Positions 1 through 9,266 of a stretch of DNA of 64,000 nucleotides are shown here, in pieces. Origin of the DNA: Acidobacteriaceae bacterium (lineage in GTDB: Bacteria > Acidobacteriota > Terriglobia > Terriglobales > Acidobacteriaceae); NCBI GenBank assembly GCA_025350325.1, contig JANXYB010000005.1, forward strand, positions 1 through 64,000, in the 5' to 3' direction. Positions within the stretch are counted from its first letter, which is position 1. Each line of letters starts with the position of its first letter. Both the position numbers and the translations under genes were made by a program. The notes beneath the pieces are model-generated. The model was not told where the DNA came from and did not search any database. It saw only the letters and a list, made by a program, of their open reading frames with translations.

Positions 1-1180
1 GCCAGTGAATTGGCGTGCTCTTCACATAGGGCGCAAGCGTGTAATCGTACGCACCACCGCCGCCGAAGATCGGCTTCCAACGCGCGCCGCCATCTGTCGA
101 ACGAAAGATGTCTTCGCCGCCAGCCGAACCCGGCCTGCCAAATGAACTCGCAATCAGAGTCTGCGGATGATGCGCGTCGACCGACACCGCGGCGTATCCA
201 AATTCCTTGCCCCCTGCGGTTGGATGATCGGGTGTAACGTCACTCCATGCGCCCGTTCGGGTGCTCAATTTCCACACTGCTCCATCGGTCATGCGTGATG
301 GCCCAGGCGCATTTCCATAAGCAATGTACAGAGAGCCATCGGTCGAGAGCGCGGCACGCGTGGGCCTATACTTCGTAGGCTCCCCAGCCACATCGTGCCA
401 GTGAACGCCTGCGTCGCTGGAGACAAAAAGATTAGTGCGCCCCATCAGCGATACGCCTACATAAATCTCCTCTGCGTTTTCATTCCCCGCTGCTGCGCTC
501 GGCACGAATTTCACAAACACTATGCCGCTTCCGCGCACCGGCATGCGTCGCCAATGCTGTTCCTGCGTTTCGCCTGGAACCGGAACCGGCATCGGGGGCA
601 CAGCTTCCTGCACATCTGGGAAACTGCTTACCCGCGCCCACGTCGCTCCGCGATCTTGAGAGCGCCAAAGGCCGTCATGGCGGGTTCCTAGCAGCAGCAC
701 GCGCGGATCCTCAGGATCGACCACGAGGCGCTCCCCATTGCCGCGACCATCTTCATTTCCACCAAACTTTAGAGGCAGGTCCGAGCGCTCAAAGGTGCGA
801 CCGCCGTCCTGCGAACGAAGAATTGCACCGTTCGGGGTGCGTGCATTGGTGTAGGTTCCACACGCCAAATAGACGCGCTTCGCATCCGCCGGATCAACGG
901 CGATCGATTCGACGCCCATCAGATTCAAATCCTTGTACGGCATCCAGTCGAGCATCGGCTGCCATCGATGGACGCTTTCGTCCCAGCGATAAGCCCCGCC
1001 CATATCCGTGCGTGCAAACCGAACGCCCGCTACGTGGGGATGAAAAATTACGCCATCGACGAAGCCGCCGCCGACAATTTGCACGCTCTTCCATTTGTAG
1101 TGAGTCTCCGCGGAACGCTGCGCGTACATCGACATCGTAGTGAACAACAACAGCGCAATCGCCGCCTTTACCTGCTTCAT
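1..1180 (-). CDS. GH74 xyloglucanase-type glycoside hydrolase (partial, 3' end outside window)
   Basis: I translated this from the minus strand; 393 codons are open from the ATG at 1180 to the left edge, so the C-terminus is missing. It begins with a signal peptide (MKQVKAAIALLLFTTMSMYA, then Q), so the protein is exported. Near residue 55 is the segment FARTDMGGAYRWDE, which closely matches the N-terminal beta-propeller signature of GH74 endo-xyloglucanases, where the Asp of the TD(I/V/M)GGAYRW motif is a catalytic acid. Several BNR/Asp-box-like repeats follow (SQDGGRTF, SQDRGATW, SSDAGVHW, STDGGARW), as expected for a seven-bladed propeller. A purine-rich ribosome site (GAGGGGAAG) precedes the start. 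The family cleaves the beta-1,4-glucan backbone of xyloglucan; the second catalytic Asp would lie beyond the edge. A sortilin/BNR-type protein without hydrolase activity is the main alternative. Confidence 0.8.
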   Translation of the reverse strand, partial: MKQVKAAIALLLFTTMSMYAQRSAETHYKWKSVQIVGGGFVDGVIFHPHVAGVRFARTDMGGAYRWDESVHRWQPMLDWMPYKDLNLMGVESIAVDPADAKRVYLACGTYTNARTPNGAILRSQDGGRTFERSDLPLKFGGNEDGRGNGERLVVDPEDPRVLLLGTRHDGLWRSQDRGATWARVSSFPDVQEAVPPMPVPVPGETQEQHWRRMPVRGSGIVFVKFVPSAAAGNENAEEIYVGVSLMGRTNLFVSSDAGVHWHDVAGEPTKYRPTRAALSTDGSLYIAYGNAPGPSRMTDGAVWKLSTRTGAWSDVTPDHPTAGGKEFGYAAVSVDAHHPQTLIASSFGRPGSAGGEDIFRSTDGGARWKPIFGGGGAYDYTLAPYVKSTPIHW

Positions 1181-1663
1181 TAAGCTTCCCCTCACTACTT
1201 GAACTACTCTCCTCGAACTCCACCGATTTCGCAGACCTCTCCCCAGGCTTTTCTTGAAATGCCTGCTCGATCGCTCAGTGAAGCGACGCGAAGATATCAA
1301 CATGTGTATCTCATAATCCTAATGCCTTACGCGCCCAGCTGCCTTTGAATACTCCGCTCCCCTCCGCATTGCGCCAAACCTCACGGATTATTGCTGATTC
1401 AACTGGTTAGCATTTATTCGCCACGCGAGTATGAGATTGACACCGTTCAGGCGCACTGCGATTTCAGCAAAGCATGTGAGCTCTTTTGCACAACTTCCTG
1501 GCCTCCGCCATGCCGCTATCCGCAGTTCCAATTGAACCGACCGTGCCTTCGATGATTCCGCCATTGTGCGCACAGTCACGCATGATTACGCACGACGGCT
1601 GCGCAGGGATAAAATGGTTATGTCATCAGAAATCCCATTTAGTCAGCGGAAGGAGTTACCCCT
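1181..1663. other. Divergent intergenic region between GH74 gene and pal
   Basis: This 483-base stretch separates two divergently transcribed genes and should hold promoters for both. I see no convincing coding sequence: the open frames in it lack ribosome sites and recognisable protein features. A TTGACA at 1437-1442 has no good -10 at 17 bases, and a TAAAAT near 1610 could be a -10 for pal, but neither is strong enough to call. Confidence 0.5.
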
Positions 1664-2401
1664 TTGAACCATCGTTCACGTGTTCTTGGCTTTGCAATGC
1701 TGCTTGTCGTCTTGGTTGCCGTTGCGGGTTGCAAGAAGAAGCACCCGACAACAAGGCCCACCGACACCGCCCCCGCGACCTCACCCGCCCCCACCGCCCA
1801 GATCAATGCTTCTCCGACCTCAGTATCGGCCGGCGATCAGGTGACGCTGACCTGGCGCACCACCGATGCGACCAGCGTTAATATCGATGGCGTTGGCGAC
1901 GTGCCCACCTCAGGAACCAGAAGCGTGACGCCTAGCGCCTCGACCAGTTACCACCTCGTAGCCCGTGGCGACGGCGGCACCGCAGATGCTACGGCGCGCG
2001 TTACCGTCAATGCCCCTCCCGCCGTTGAAACTCCCACCAACACCATGTCGGCTGAAGAAGAATTCAAGTCCAACGTCCAGGACATCTTCTTCGATTACGA
2101 CACCTACGATGTTCGTGGAGACGCGCAGGCCATCCTTTCTAAAGACGCCTCGTACCTGGCCAGCCATCCAAATATCAAGGTAGTCATCGGCGGCTATTGC
2201 GATGAGCGTGGCTCCAATGAGTACAACTTGGCTCTCGGCCAAAATCGTGCGGACGGCGCAAAAAATGCGCTGATAACCGCCGGTGTCGCCGCAGGACGTA
2301 TCCGCGTCGTTAGTTATGGCAAAGAGAAGCCCTTCTGCTCTGAATCTTCGGAGTCTTGCTGGCAGCAAAATCGACGCGCCGGCTTCTCCATCGACAGATA
2401 A
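1664..2401 (+). CDS. pal: Peptidoglycan-associated lipoprotein Pal
   Basis: A 245-residue lipoprotein of the Tol-Pal envelope system, which ties the outer membrane to peptidoglycan and helps constriction during division. The N-terminus is a lipoprotein signal with lipobox VAVAGC followed by lysines. A Thr/Pro/Ala-rich linker and an Ig-like stretch (about residues 45-115) lead into an OmpA C-terminal domain (about 135-245) with FFDYDTYDVRGDA, GYCDERGSNEYN and GQNRA, the usual peptidoglycan-binding motifs. The start is TTG at 1664, supported by GGAAGGAG eight bases upstream; no ATG fits the signal peptide. The Ig-like insert makes it longer than the approximately 170-residue E. coli Pal. cpoB follows 220 bases downstream; tolB, tolQ and tolR are not in the window. 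Confidence 0.92.
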   Translation: MNHRSRVLGFAMLLVVLVAVAGCKKKHPTTRPTDTAPATSPAPTAQINASPTSVSAGDQVTLTWRTTDATSVNIDGVGDVPTSGTRSVTPSASTSYHLVARGDGGTADATARVTVNAPPAVETPTNTMSAEEEFKSNVQDIFFDYDTYDVRGDAQAILSKDASYLASHPNIKVVIGGYCDERGSNEYNLALGQNRADGAKNALITAGVAAGRIRVVSYGKEKPFCSESSESCWQQNRRAGFSIDR

Positions 2402-2621
2402 CTGGCCAGCTTCCTTGGGCGGCACGCAAGATAAACTGTGCCGCCCGTTAACGCAGTTGGCGCTCGCTTGCCGCGGTTAAGATCAACCTCGACTACTGAC
2501 TCTGAAGCCGGGCGAAAAAAATCACGCCGACGTAATTTAAGCGTAGCGTCTTCAATAGAAATATCGCGGTTTCACTCTCTTCCGCCAGGGTTGCCGCTCA
2601 GTCTCATTTCATGGGTGATGA

Positions 2622-3572
2622 ATGCACAGAATAATGGCAATACGGAATCTTTTCGTTGCGGCGGCGACCCTTGCCGCCGTTCTCGTCTTTGCACCCGTTC
2701 CTGCGCGCGCCGCATCGAAGGAAATCATAGAGCTTCAAACCCAGGTGCAGCAGTTGCTCGACATGGTGCAACGCATGCAGTCGACGTTGGACACCCGCTT
2801 TGGCGTTCTGCAGCATCTCGCAGAGCAGACCGCTGACAATGCCAACCAGATGACCGCGGCGGTTAATACCCTGCAGCAGAAGATCAACGCGCAAAACGAT
2901 GCTATGGGTACCAAGCTCGATGCAACTTCAGGGCAGGCCCAGGCGCTGAACGATTCCGTCGACGAACTCAAATCCCGCATCGCCAAGCTTGATAAATCCA
3001 TTCAAGATATGCAGGGACAGTTGCAGACCATGCAGAGCGGTGCGCCGCCTGCCGCCGGCGCCCAGCCATCAGGACCAACCGCTCCGCCTCCCGATCCAGG
3101 CCCCGGCGGTGCCGCAAACGGACCCATGCCTGGTGTCAACCCAGGTGTTGCCAATCCGGGTTCTGCCAACAGCGCGGCACCGCCCTTAAGAGATACCTTT
3201 CAGGCTGGCGTTCGCGATTACAATGCCGCTAAATATCCGGTAGCCACGGGCGAGTTTGAGGATGTCGTCCACTACTATCCCATGGAAGAAATCGCGGGCA
3301 GTGCTCATTTCTACCTCGGCGAAATCGCCTACCGTCAGCAAAATTATGCCGATGCCGTCAAGGCCTACAACGCCGTCCTTGAGGGGTTCAGCGGCAACTC
3401 CAAGGCACCTGCCGCACAGCTTCACAAGGGGCTCGCGCTGATTCAACTCAACAAAAAAGACGCAGGCATCCACGAGCTTCGCCTATTGATCCAGCGCCAC
3501 CCGCAAACTCCCGAAGCCGCTCAGGCGCGCACCAAACTGAATACCCTTGGCGTCCGCATCACACCACGCTGA
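2622..3572 (+). CDS. cpoB: Tol-Pal periplasmic accessory protein CpoB (YbgF)
   Basis: A 316-residue periplasmic protein. After a signal peptide ending near ARAASK comes a coiled coil (about residues 35-135, heptad-like KEIIELQTQVQQLLDMVQ), a Pro/Gly/Ala-rich linker (about 140-185), and a C-terminal TPR domain beginning near FQAGVRDYNAAKYPVATGEF with the YFxLGE-like repeat HFYLGEIAYRQQNYADAV. This is the layout of CpoB, which coordinates peptidoglycan synthesis with outer-membrane constriction. Its position just after pal supports the call. The start could instead be the ATG at 2634, which removes four residues; neither has a strong ribosome site, though GGTGA precedes the first. Confidence 0.9.
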   Translation: MHRIMAIRNLFVAAATLAAVLVFAPVPARAASKEIIELQTQVQQLLDMVQRMQSTLDTRFGVLQHLAEQTADNANQMTAAVNTLQQKINAQNDAMGTKLDATSGQAQALNDSVDELKSRIAKLDKSIQDMQGQLQTMQSGAPPAAGAQPSGPTAPPPDPGPGGAANGPMPGVNPGVANPGSANSAAPPLRDTFQAGVRDYNAAKYPVATGEFEDVVHYYPMEEIAGSAHFYLGEIAYRQQNYADAVKAYNAVLEGFSGNSKAPAAQLHKGLALIQLNKKDAGIHELRLLIQRHPQTPEAAQARTKLNTLGVRITPR

Positions 3573-3825
3573 TCTCGTCCAAGCACTAATCCGATTCGCG
3601 AGCGCGTTCCTGACACAGCTGTCTGGCTAACGAGGCCGTCGCTTGTTTGTGCCACCACCCTTTCGCGGTTAGCCACATACGCCTTCACCGCACAACTTTT
3701 CCGTCGTGAATCAACTCCGCCTTCACCCCATCCGGGCTAGATAAAAGACTCTAAAGTTGAAGCCGCCGTGTCGTTCTGTTTAACATCTAAGAATTCACGC
3801 CGCAATCGCGTGCAGGAGAAATTGA

Positions 3826-4245
3826 ATGGCTGGCAAATCGTTAGGTGTTTCGTTGGAAGCAGCAAGAAAAATTATTCAAGCGGGCCAGGAGAAGGCAAAA
3901 GAGATCGGTGTCCCGATGAACATCGCCGTCGTCGATGCCGGCGCAAATCTAGTCGCCTTTGAACGCATGGAAGGGGCATGGATAGGCAGCATTGACATCG
4001 CTATCAACAAGGCTTTCACATCACGCGCATTCGACATTGAGACCAAAGCGCTAGGTGAAAACTCACAGAGTGGCGATCAGTTTTTCGGCATTCACGCCTC
4101 AAACCATGGCCGCGTCATGATCTTTGCCGGCGGCGTCCCGCTTAAACAGGCAGGCGAAGTGGTCGGTGCCGTCGGCGTGAGCGGCGGTCTCGGCACGCAG
4201 GACCAAGCCGTCGCCGAAGCGGCTGCGGGAGCGTTAGCCAGATAG
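3826..4245 (+). CDS. GlcG/HbpS family small protein (DUF336)
   Basis: A 139-residue soluble protein with a good ribosome site (AGGAGAAATTGA before the ATG). It matches the GlcG/HbpS fold family: an N-terminal helix (SLEAARKIIQAGQEKAKEIG), the strand MNIAVVDAGANLVAFERMEGA, and the C-terminal glycine-rich segment GAVGVSGGLGTQDQAVAEAA. Members include the heme-binding HbpS of Streptomyces and GlcG-like proteins next to glycolate or corrinoid enzymes; the biochemical role of most is unknown. There is no signal peptide. It stands alone here between cpoB and a convergent oxidoreductase operon, so context adds nothing to its role. Confidence 0.85.
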   Translation: MAGKSLGVSLEAARKIIQAGQEKAKEIGVPMNIAVVDAGANLVAFERMEGAWIGSIDIAINKAFTSRAFDIETKALGENSQSGDQFFGIHASNHGRVMIFAGGVPLKQAGEVVGAVGVSGGLGTQDQAVAEAAAGALAR

Positions 4246-4662
4246 CACTCCGAGCTTAGTCAAGGCGAAGCATTGCGGTCCCTACTTTGTTCAACGCAAC
4301 ATTTGCAGAGGACCCACCTGACATTTGCAGATTGTTTCCCCGCAATCACTATCCTTAGAAGTGTGAGGAAACCGGCAGCATCTCATTCATGAGCACACCA
4401 ACAGACCCTCGTTCTGCACTCTCCCATTGAAGGGCGATGTTAACCCTATTATCCAGAGGACTCTGCGGACAACTCTGTTGCTTAGAAGACTTTACAGCGT
4501 TAGGCTACAGGCAAGTCGATGAAAAGACAAGACTTCTATCCAGAGTACGGGTGGGGGTGGGTCGGGGACATCGCCCCAGGGTTTAAGTCCGAGAACAAGT
4601 TTGTCAGCAGTCTGAAGCCCCGCGGAGGCGGGGCTTTTCGGCTTTCAAATGGCGCTCTCCGA
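4246..4662. other. Intergenic region, possible small RNA upstream of a plus-strand terminator
   Basis: 417 bases without a credible protein gene. A plus-strand intrinsic terminator lies at 4615-4640, 370 bases after the preceding plus-strand stop codon, which is far for a simple 3' end. A TATTAT at 4447-4452 could be a -10 starting a transcript of roughly 180 bases ending at that terminator. Internal small hairpins exist (for example GGGG-ACATCG-CCCC near 4563-4577). It matches no RNA family I can recall by eye. Confidence 0.3.
4615..4640 (+). terminator. Rho-independent terminator
   Basis: A perfect 9-bp stem AAGCCCCGC / GCGGGGCTT with a 4-base loop (GGAG), followed by TTTTCGGCTTT on the plus strand. 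The T-run is on the plus strand only, so it ends plus-strand transcription; the stem could also help insulate the convergent korB 3' end at 4663. Confidence 0.8.
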
Positions 4663-5712
4663 TCATTGCAGGCTCGACATCAAGCGATCCAGCGCCTCTT
4701 TCGGAGGGCGAGTCATCGATTCAGGCAACGTCGACAACGGCTCATCGACCAGGTTTAACAAATCGGTGAATGTCGGTTTCTCAGTGTTGATGTAAAACAC
4801 TCCGGTGAGAACTTCGTTCTTCTCCTCGGCCTCCATCAACGTGCGCACCGCGTTCGCCTTATCCGTCGGGTCATAGTCTTCGTGCAATTTGCGCAGTCTG
4901 AGGCTCGATCCATCATGCATTTCTACATCGTAAATTTCCCCGGAATTGTAGTCGACAGCGATGTCTTCGAAGCTGGCAACGAAACCAACCTCATTGATTG
5001 GCTCATCAAATTCCTGCATGAATTTGTAGCTTTTGGTTGACCCTTCGTGATCGTTGAATGTGACACAAGGGCTTATAACATCGAGCATCACCGTTCCCTT
5101 ATGAGAAATAGCCGCCTTCAACATTGCGAGCAGTTGCTTCTTGTCGCCGGAGAATGAACGACCCACAAACGTCGCTCCAAGTTGAATCGCGAGAGCACAC
5201 GTGTCAATCGCCGGCAGATCGTTGATAATGCCAGTCTTGAGTTTCGAGCCGAGATCAGCCGTCGCTGAGAATTGCCCCTTCGTCAAGCCATACACGCCGT
5301 TGTCTTCAATGATGTAGATCATTGGAAGGTTGCGCCGCATCAAGTGAACGAACTGACCGACGCCGATCGACGCCGTGTCGCCATCGCCGGAAACACCCAG
5401 CATTTGCAATTGGTGATTCGCGAGATGCGCGCCTGTCGAGACCGAGGGCATGCGTCCATGCACACTGTTGAAGCTGTGCGAACGGCTCATGAAGTAGGCC
5501 GGACTCTTCGACGAGCAGCCAATACCGCTCATCTTCATCATCCGCTCGGGCTCAACACCCATCTCGAACATTGCATCGATAATGCGCTCTGAGATCGCGT
5601 TGTGGCCGCAGCCTGCGCAAAGGGTAGACTTGCCGCCGCGATATTCAATGACCGGCAGACCGATGTGATTCAGCTTGGGGCCCGGCGTTGCGGTTGGAGT
5701 TGTCGTTGCCAT
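4663..5712 (-). CDS. korB: 2-oxoacid:ferredoxin oxidoreductase, beta subunit (KorB-type)
   Basis: 349 residues. This is the thiamine-diphosphate and Fe-S subunit of a 2-oxoacid (probably 2-oxoglutarate) :ferredoxin oxidoreductase, which decarboxylates a 2-oxoacid to acyl-CoA with ferredoxin as acceptor. Visible signatures are LCAGCGHNA (Cys32, Cys35) and GIGCSSK as Fe-S ligands, the diphosphate/Mg motif SGDGDTASIG, and EDNGVYGLTKGQ. I chose the ATG at 5712 rather than the TTG at 5715, because AAGGAGG lies seven bases before the ATG. The ATG overlaps the stop codon of the alpha-subunit gene by one base (TGATG), so the two are probably translationally coupled. The precise 2-oxoacid cannot be fixed from sequence. 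Confidence 0.92.
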   Translation of the reverse strand: MATTTPTATPGPKLNHIGLPVIEYRGGKSTLCAGCGHNAISERIIDAMFEMGVEPERMMKMSGIGCSSKSPAYFMSRSHSFNSVHGRMPSVSTGAHLANHQLQMLGVSGDGDTASIGVGQFVHLMRRNLPMIYIIEDNGVYGLTKGQFSATADLGSKLKTGIINDLPAIDTCALAIQLGATFVGRSFSGDKKQLLAMLKAAISHKGTVMLDVISPCVTFNDHEGSTKSYKFMQEFDEPINEVGFVASFEDIAVDYNSGEIYDVEMHDGSSLRLRKLHEDYDPTDKANAVRTLMEAEEKNEVLTGVFYINTEKPTFTDLLNLVDEPLSTLPESMTRPPKEALDRLMSSLQ

Positions 5713-7553
5713 CAAAGGCCCTCCTTGGTTACGAATTCTTCTGTGATGGTGCGCGCATCAATTGGCAGTCCGTTGTAATGCAGAATGCTGCGCAACTTGA
5801 CCACTTGCTCTGCCGGCAGATCGAGCTTGAGCAGGCTGGCAAGCTGCGCGTCGCGATCTTGTTCGACAACATACACGCGCTCATGCGAGGCCACGAAGTC
5901 GTGAATCTCGTGGGCAAACGGATAGGCCCGAATGCGCATGTAATCCACATCAACGTCGTTTTCTTTCTTCAACTGATCGCGGCTCTCGCGGAGTGCAAAG
6001 TCTGTGGTTCCATAAGCCAGAAAGCCGACCTTGGATGAGCCGTCTTTAACCACCACCGGTGCCGGAACCAGCTTGCGCGCATTTTCAAACTTGCGAGCTA
6101 GCCGCTCCATCAAAGCGACGTATTCATGCGGCTTTTCGGTGTAGCCCGCCGCATCGTTGTGACCCGAACCGCGCGTAAAGTAAGCGGCCTTCGGATGCCG
6201 CGTTCCCGGCAGCGTGCGCCAGCCAATCGCATCGCCGTCCACGTCGCGATAGCGAGCAAAGCTGCCCAATCGCTGCAGGTCTTCGGCGGTCAGCACCTTG
6301 CCGCGATCCAGTGGCTTGTCAGGATAATCGAATTGCTCCGACATCCAGTTGTTCATGCCCAGATCGAGGTCGGTAAGCACAAATACCGGGGTCTGCAGGC
6401 GTTCACTTAGATCAAATGCCGCGTAGCCGAATTCAAAACATTCCTTCACCGATCCCGGCAGCAGAACCACATGCTTAGTGTCGCCATGCGAGAGGAAGGC
6501 CGTCGAAAGTAAATCAGCCTGCGATGTCCGCGTCGGCATGCCGGTAGACGGTCCCGTACGCTGCACATCGAAGATGACCCCAGGAATCTCGGCGAAATAT
6601 CCCAGCCCCGCAAATTCCGCCATCAGCGAAATCCCAGGCCCTGAGGTCGATGTCATCGAGCGTGCTCCGCCCCATCCCGCGCCGAGCACCATGCCGATGG
6701 CAGCCAGTTCGTCTTCCGCCTGAACGACCGCAAAGGTCGCCTTGCCTTCTGGAGTCACGCGAAACTTCTTCAACAGATCGGTTGTGGCCTCTATCAAAGA
6801 AGTCGACGGCGTTATGGGATACCACGCCACCACCGTGACGCCCGCAAACACCGCGCCCATGCCGGCCGCCGCATTGCCATCGATGATGATCTTGCCGGCA
6901 GTCTCGTCCATTGCCTCGAGCATAAAAGGATCCTGCTTCGGCAACTTCTCCTGCGCGTATTCAAATCCTGCCTTGACCGCTCCAAAGTTTAGCTCGAACA
7001 CCTTTTGCTTTTTTGCAAACTGCTTGCGCAGGCCGCCTTCTACGACCGTGAGATCAATCGACAGCAGTTGTGCCAGCACGCCGACGTAGACCATGTTCCT
7101 GACCAGCTTGCGCAGCTTGGCTTCAGAGCACACGGCAGCCGTGATCTTGTCAAATGGAACCGGGTAGCAGGCCACGTCGTCGCGGTACTGCTTGAGATTC
7201 TGGCTCTCTTCGTAGATGGCCACGCCGCCGGTTGGCAGCGCTTCTATGTCCTGCTTGGCGGTTTCAGCATTCAATGCGACCAGGATCTCTGCGTCGCGGG
7301 TACGAGCGACATAGCCGTCTTTGCTCGCACGAATGGTGTACCAGGTGGGTAGACCGGCAATGTTCGAAGGAAAAAGGTTTTTCCCGCTGACCGGGATACC
7401 CATTCCAAAGATGCTTTTCAGCAGCACGCTATTGGCGGATTGCGAGCCGGAACCGTTCACCGTTGCTACGTTGATGCTGAAGTCGTTAATTATGCGCGCC
7501 CGTGCTTTGATTGCGCCCTGTTCTTGCCCCAGGGCCAGGTCTCCAGTCGCCAT
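5712..7553 (-). CDS. korA: 2-oxoacid:ferredoxin oxidoreductase, fused gamma-alpha subunit (KorA-type)
   Basis: 613 residues, which is the length of subunits in which the gamma domain is fused to the alpha domain. The gamma domain (about residues 20-190) begins with NVATVNGSGSQSANSVLL. The alpha domain starts near DGNAAAGMGAVFAGVTVVAW with the YPITPST motif that binds the thiamine pyrimidine, and continues with TSTSGPGISLMAE and DVQRTGPSTGMPT. It partners KorB, encoded immediately downstream with a one-base overlap. GGAAGGG is the likely ribosome site. An oxygen-tolerant or anaerobic 2-oxoglutarate oxidation replacing 2-oxoglutarate dehydrogenase is a likely role, by inference. Confidence 0.92.
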   Translation of the reverse strand: MATGDLALGQEQGAIKARARIINDFSINVATVNGSGSQSANSVLLKSIFGMGIPVSGKNLFPSNIAGLPTWYTIRASKDGYVARTRDAEILVALNAETAKQDIEALPTGGVAIYEESQNLKQYRDDVACYPVPFDKITAAVCSEAKLRKLVRNMVYVGVLAQLLSIDLTVVEGGLRKQFAKKQKVFELNFGAVKAGFEYAQEKLPKQDPFMLEAMDETAGKIIIDGNAAAGMGAVFAGVTVVAWYPITPSTSLIEATTDLLKKFRVTPEGKATFAVVQAEDELAAIGMVLGAGWGGARSMTSTSGPGISLMAEFAGLGYFAEIPGVIFDVQRTGPSTGMPTRTSQADLLSTAFLSHGDTKHVVLLPGSVKECFEFGYAAFDLSERLQTPVFVLTDLDLGMNNWMSEQFDYPDKPLDRGKVLTAEDLQRLGSFARYRDVDGDAIGWRTLPGTRHPKAAYFTRGSGHNDAAGYTEKPHEYVALMERLARKFENARKLVPAPVVVKDGSSKVGFLAYGTTDFALRESRDQLKKENDVDVDYMRIRAYPFAHEIHDFVASHERVYVVEQDRDAQLASLLKLDLPAEQVVKLRSILHYNGLPIDARTITEEFVTKEGL

Positions 7554-7782
7554 TTGGCGGGATTCCCTTCCAGTAAATTCTGAAGAAACACTCTCTTCGG
7601 TCTCGTGCGATTATAGTCACTTGGATGTCTGAGCGTCCCGATTACAGGCGCGTCCCATCCCTTTAGTACCAGACGCGGCAACCCGCGTTTCGATGTTCGT
7701 TTTTATGAATTTAAACTCCCACTCGAAAGTGAGATGCTGGTAAACAGCCGGTGGCTCCCGCGGACCTCTAAATCAATACGAT

Positions 7783-9135
7783 TCAGCGCTGAAGCGCCAT
7801 TTGTGTGGAGTCCTTTTGCCATCGCAGCAACAGGGTCACCGAAATGACGATCAGGGCCAGTGTTAGCCCCATCCACATCCCGTATATGCCCCACTTCAAC
7901 ACAAAGCAAAGAATCAACCCCAGCGGAAGTCCTAAAACCCAGTATCCGATCAGGTTTGCAATCATCGGAATGCGTGTTTCTCCCAATCCGCGCAATGCGC
8001 CCGTGCAGACCGTCTGTATGCCGTCGAAGATTTGAAAGGCGGCCGCAATCCATAACAGCGACGGCCCCACTGCCAGCACCTGCGGATCGCGTGTATAAAT
8101 CGCGATCAGCGGTACCGGCGCAACGAGAAACACTACCGCCGCCAGCAGCATGAAAGACGTGCCCAGTCCCAGCGCCAGCCAGCCCGCACGACACGCCCGC
8201 TCAGGGTCGCCCGCGCCGACCGCATGACCTACGCTTACCGCCGCGGCTGCCGACACACCCATCGGCACCATATAAGAAATACTGGCGTAATTTAATGCAA
8301 TCGAATGCGTCGCCAATGCCACGGGCGTCAAATATCCCGCCGCAAATGTGCTTAGATTCCACGCGCCGACCTCAAGCACGATCTGTCCCGCCGCGGGCGC
8401 TCCCAGCCGTACCAGTGTGCGCAATCGATCAAGCTGCGGCGCTGCCCAATGCTCAAACAGCGGGTGGCCGCGCTGTTTCTCGTAACGCCACGCCAACCAC
8501 AGTAGGCCTACAGCCATGCCCACTCTTGCGATGCAGGTCGAAATCGCCGATCCATTCACGCCCAATGCCGGCAATCCAAATCTGCCGTCAATCAGCACCC
8601 AATTTCCGAACCAGTTCAGCAGGTTTGCCAGCACATAGGTAGCTGTGATGACGCGCACTTCACCTACGCCTTGCAGGTAGCGCCGCGTCCCACCGTAAAG
8701 CAGCAGGGGCAGCGTGCTCCAGTTGAGAATGCGCAAATAACCGCCCGACAATACCGCCACTTCAGGGATCACGCCGAAGCGTGGTATTCCATAGCTCAGC
8801 CCCGCGATGATCAACATCAGCGGCGGAGTAATGATGCATGCGAGATAAACACCTTGCGCCAGCCAGCGATGGCAGTCCTCGTGGTCCTGGCGTCCGTAGG
8901 CCTGTGCGACAAGCGTGTCGAGGCCCAGCAGCAATCCGATGCCAAACAGCGCTGGAGCGTAGTAAGCCGCGTTGCCCAGCGCGACTGCGCCGATCGCAAC
9001 CGGACCCAGCTTACCCACCATGATGTTGTCTACGACGCCCTGTGCGATCCAGCCCAGTTCGCTCAGCACCACGGGAACTGCCAGCGTGACCATCGCCGCC
9101 AGTTCCGTTCTCCACTTGCCGTGCGCCTGGCTCAT
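7783..9135 (-). CDS. MATE family multidrug exporter (NorM-like)
   Basis: 450 residues with about twelve hydrophobic segments, the normal size for the multidrug and toxin extrusion family, which expels organic cations or drugs using a Na+ or H+ gradient. Two homologous halves are visible: the N-terminal half begins ELAAMVTLAVPVVLSELGWI and the second begins LVRLGAPAAGQIVLEVGAW, each with the characteristic early Pro/Gly-containing helix. There is no Shine-Dalgarno sequence; a TAGATT lies six bases before the ATG (see findings). It lies between korA and ku on the same strand, but with gaps of 131 and 229 bases, so it may be its own unit. Substrate unknown. Confidence 0.9.
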   Translation of the reverse strand: MSQAHGKWRTELAAMVTLAVPVVLSELGWIAQGVVDNIMVGKLGPVAIGAVALGNAAYYAPALFGIGLLLGLDTLVAQAYGRQDHEDCHRWLAQGVYLACIITPPLMLIIAGLSYGIPRFGVIPEVAVLSGGYLRILNWSTLPLLLYGGTRRYLQGVGEVRVITATYVLANLLNWFGNWVLIDGRFGLPALGVNGSAISTCIARVGMAVGLLWLAWRYEKQRGHPLFEHWAAPQLDRLRTLVRLGAPAAGQIVLEVGAWNLSTFAAGYLTPVALATHSIALNYASISYMVPMGVSAAAAVSVGHAVGAGDPERACRAGWLALGLGTSFMLLAAVVFLVAPVPLIAIYTRDPQVLAVGPSLLWIAAAFQIFDGIQTVCTGALRGLGETRIPMIANLIGYWVLGLPLGLILCFVLKWGIYGMWMGLTLALIVISVTLLLRWQKDSTQMALQR

Positions 9136-9266
9136 CTTTCTAATCTAATGTGCGCAATCTATTCTTCGAATTATTCTTGCGCCTGCGCAACTCAACAGCG
9201 ATGGATTCGCGAGCCGGTCCCGTTCCTGTGCCGAAAAGAATCAGGTTAAACCGCTCCCACGCAACG

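Noticed and set aside
4519-4758. 79-codon open frame running through a terminator
   Set aside because: It crosses the strong hairpin at 4615-4636 and overlaps the end of korB on the other strand; it shows no family features.
7703-8194. 163-codon open frame in the minus strand beside the MATE gene
   Set aside because: It is out of frame with the MATE exporter, lies mostly inside that gene and has no motif or ribosome site.
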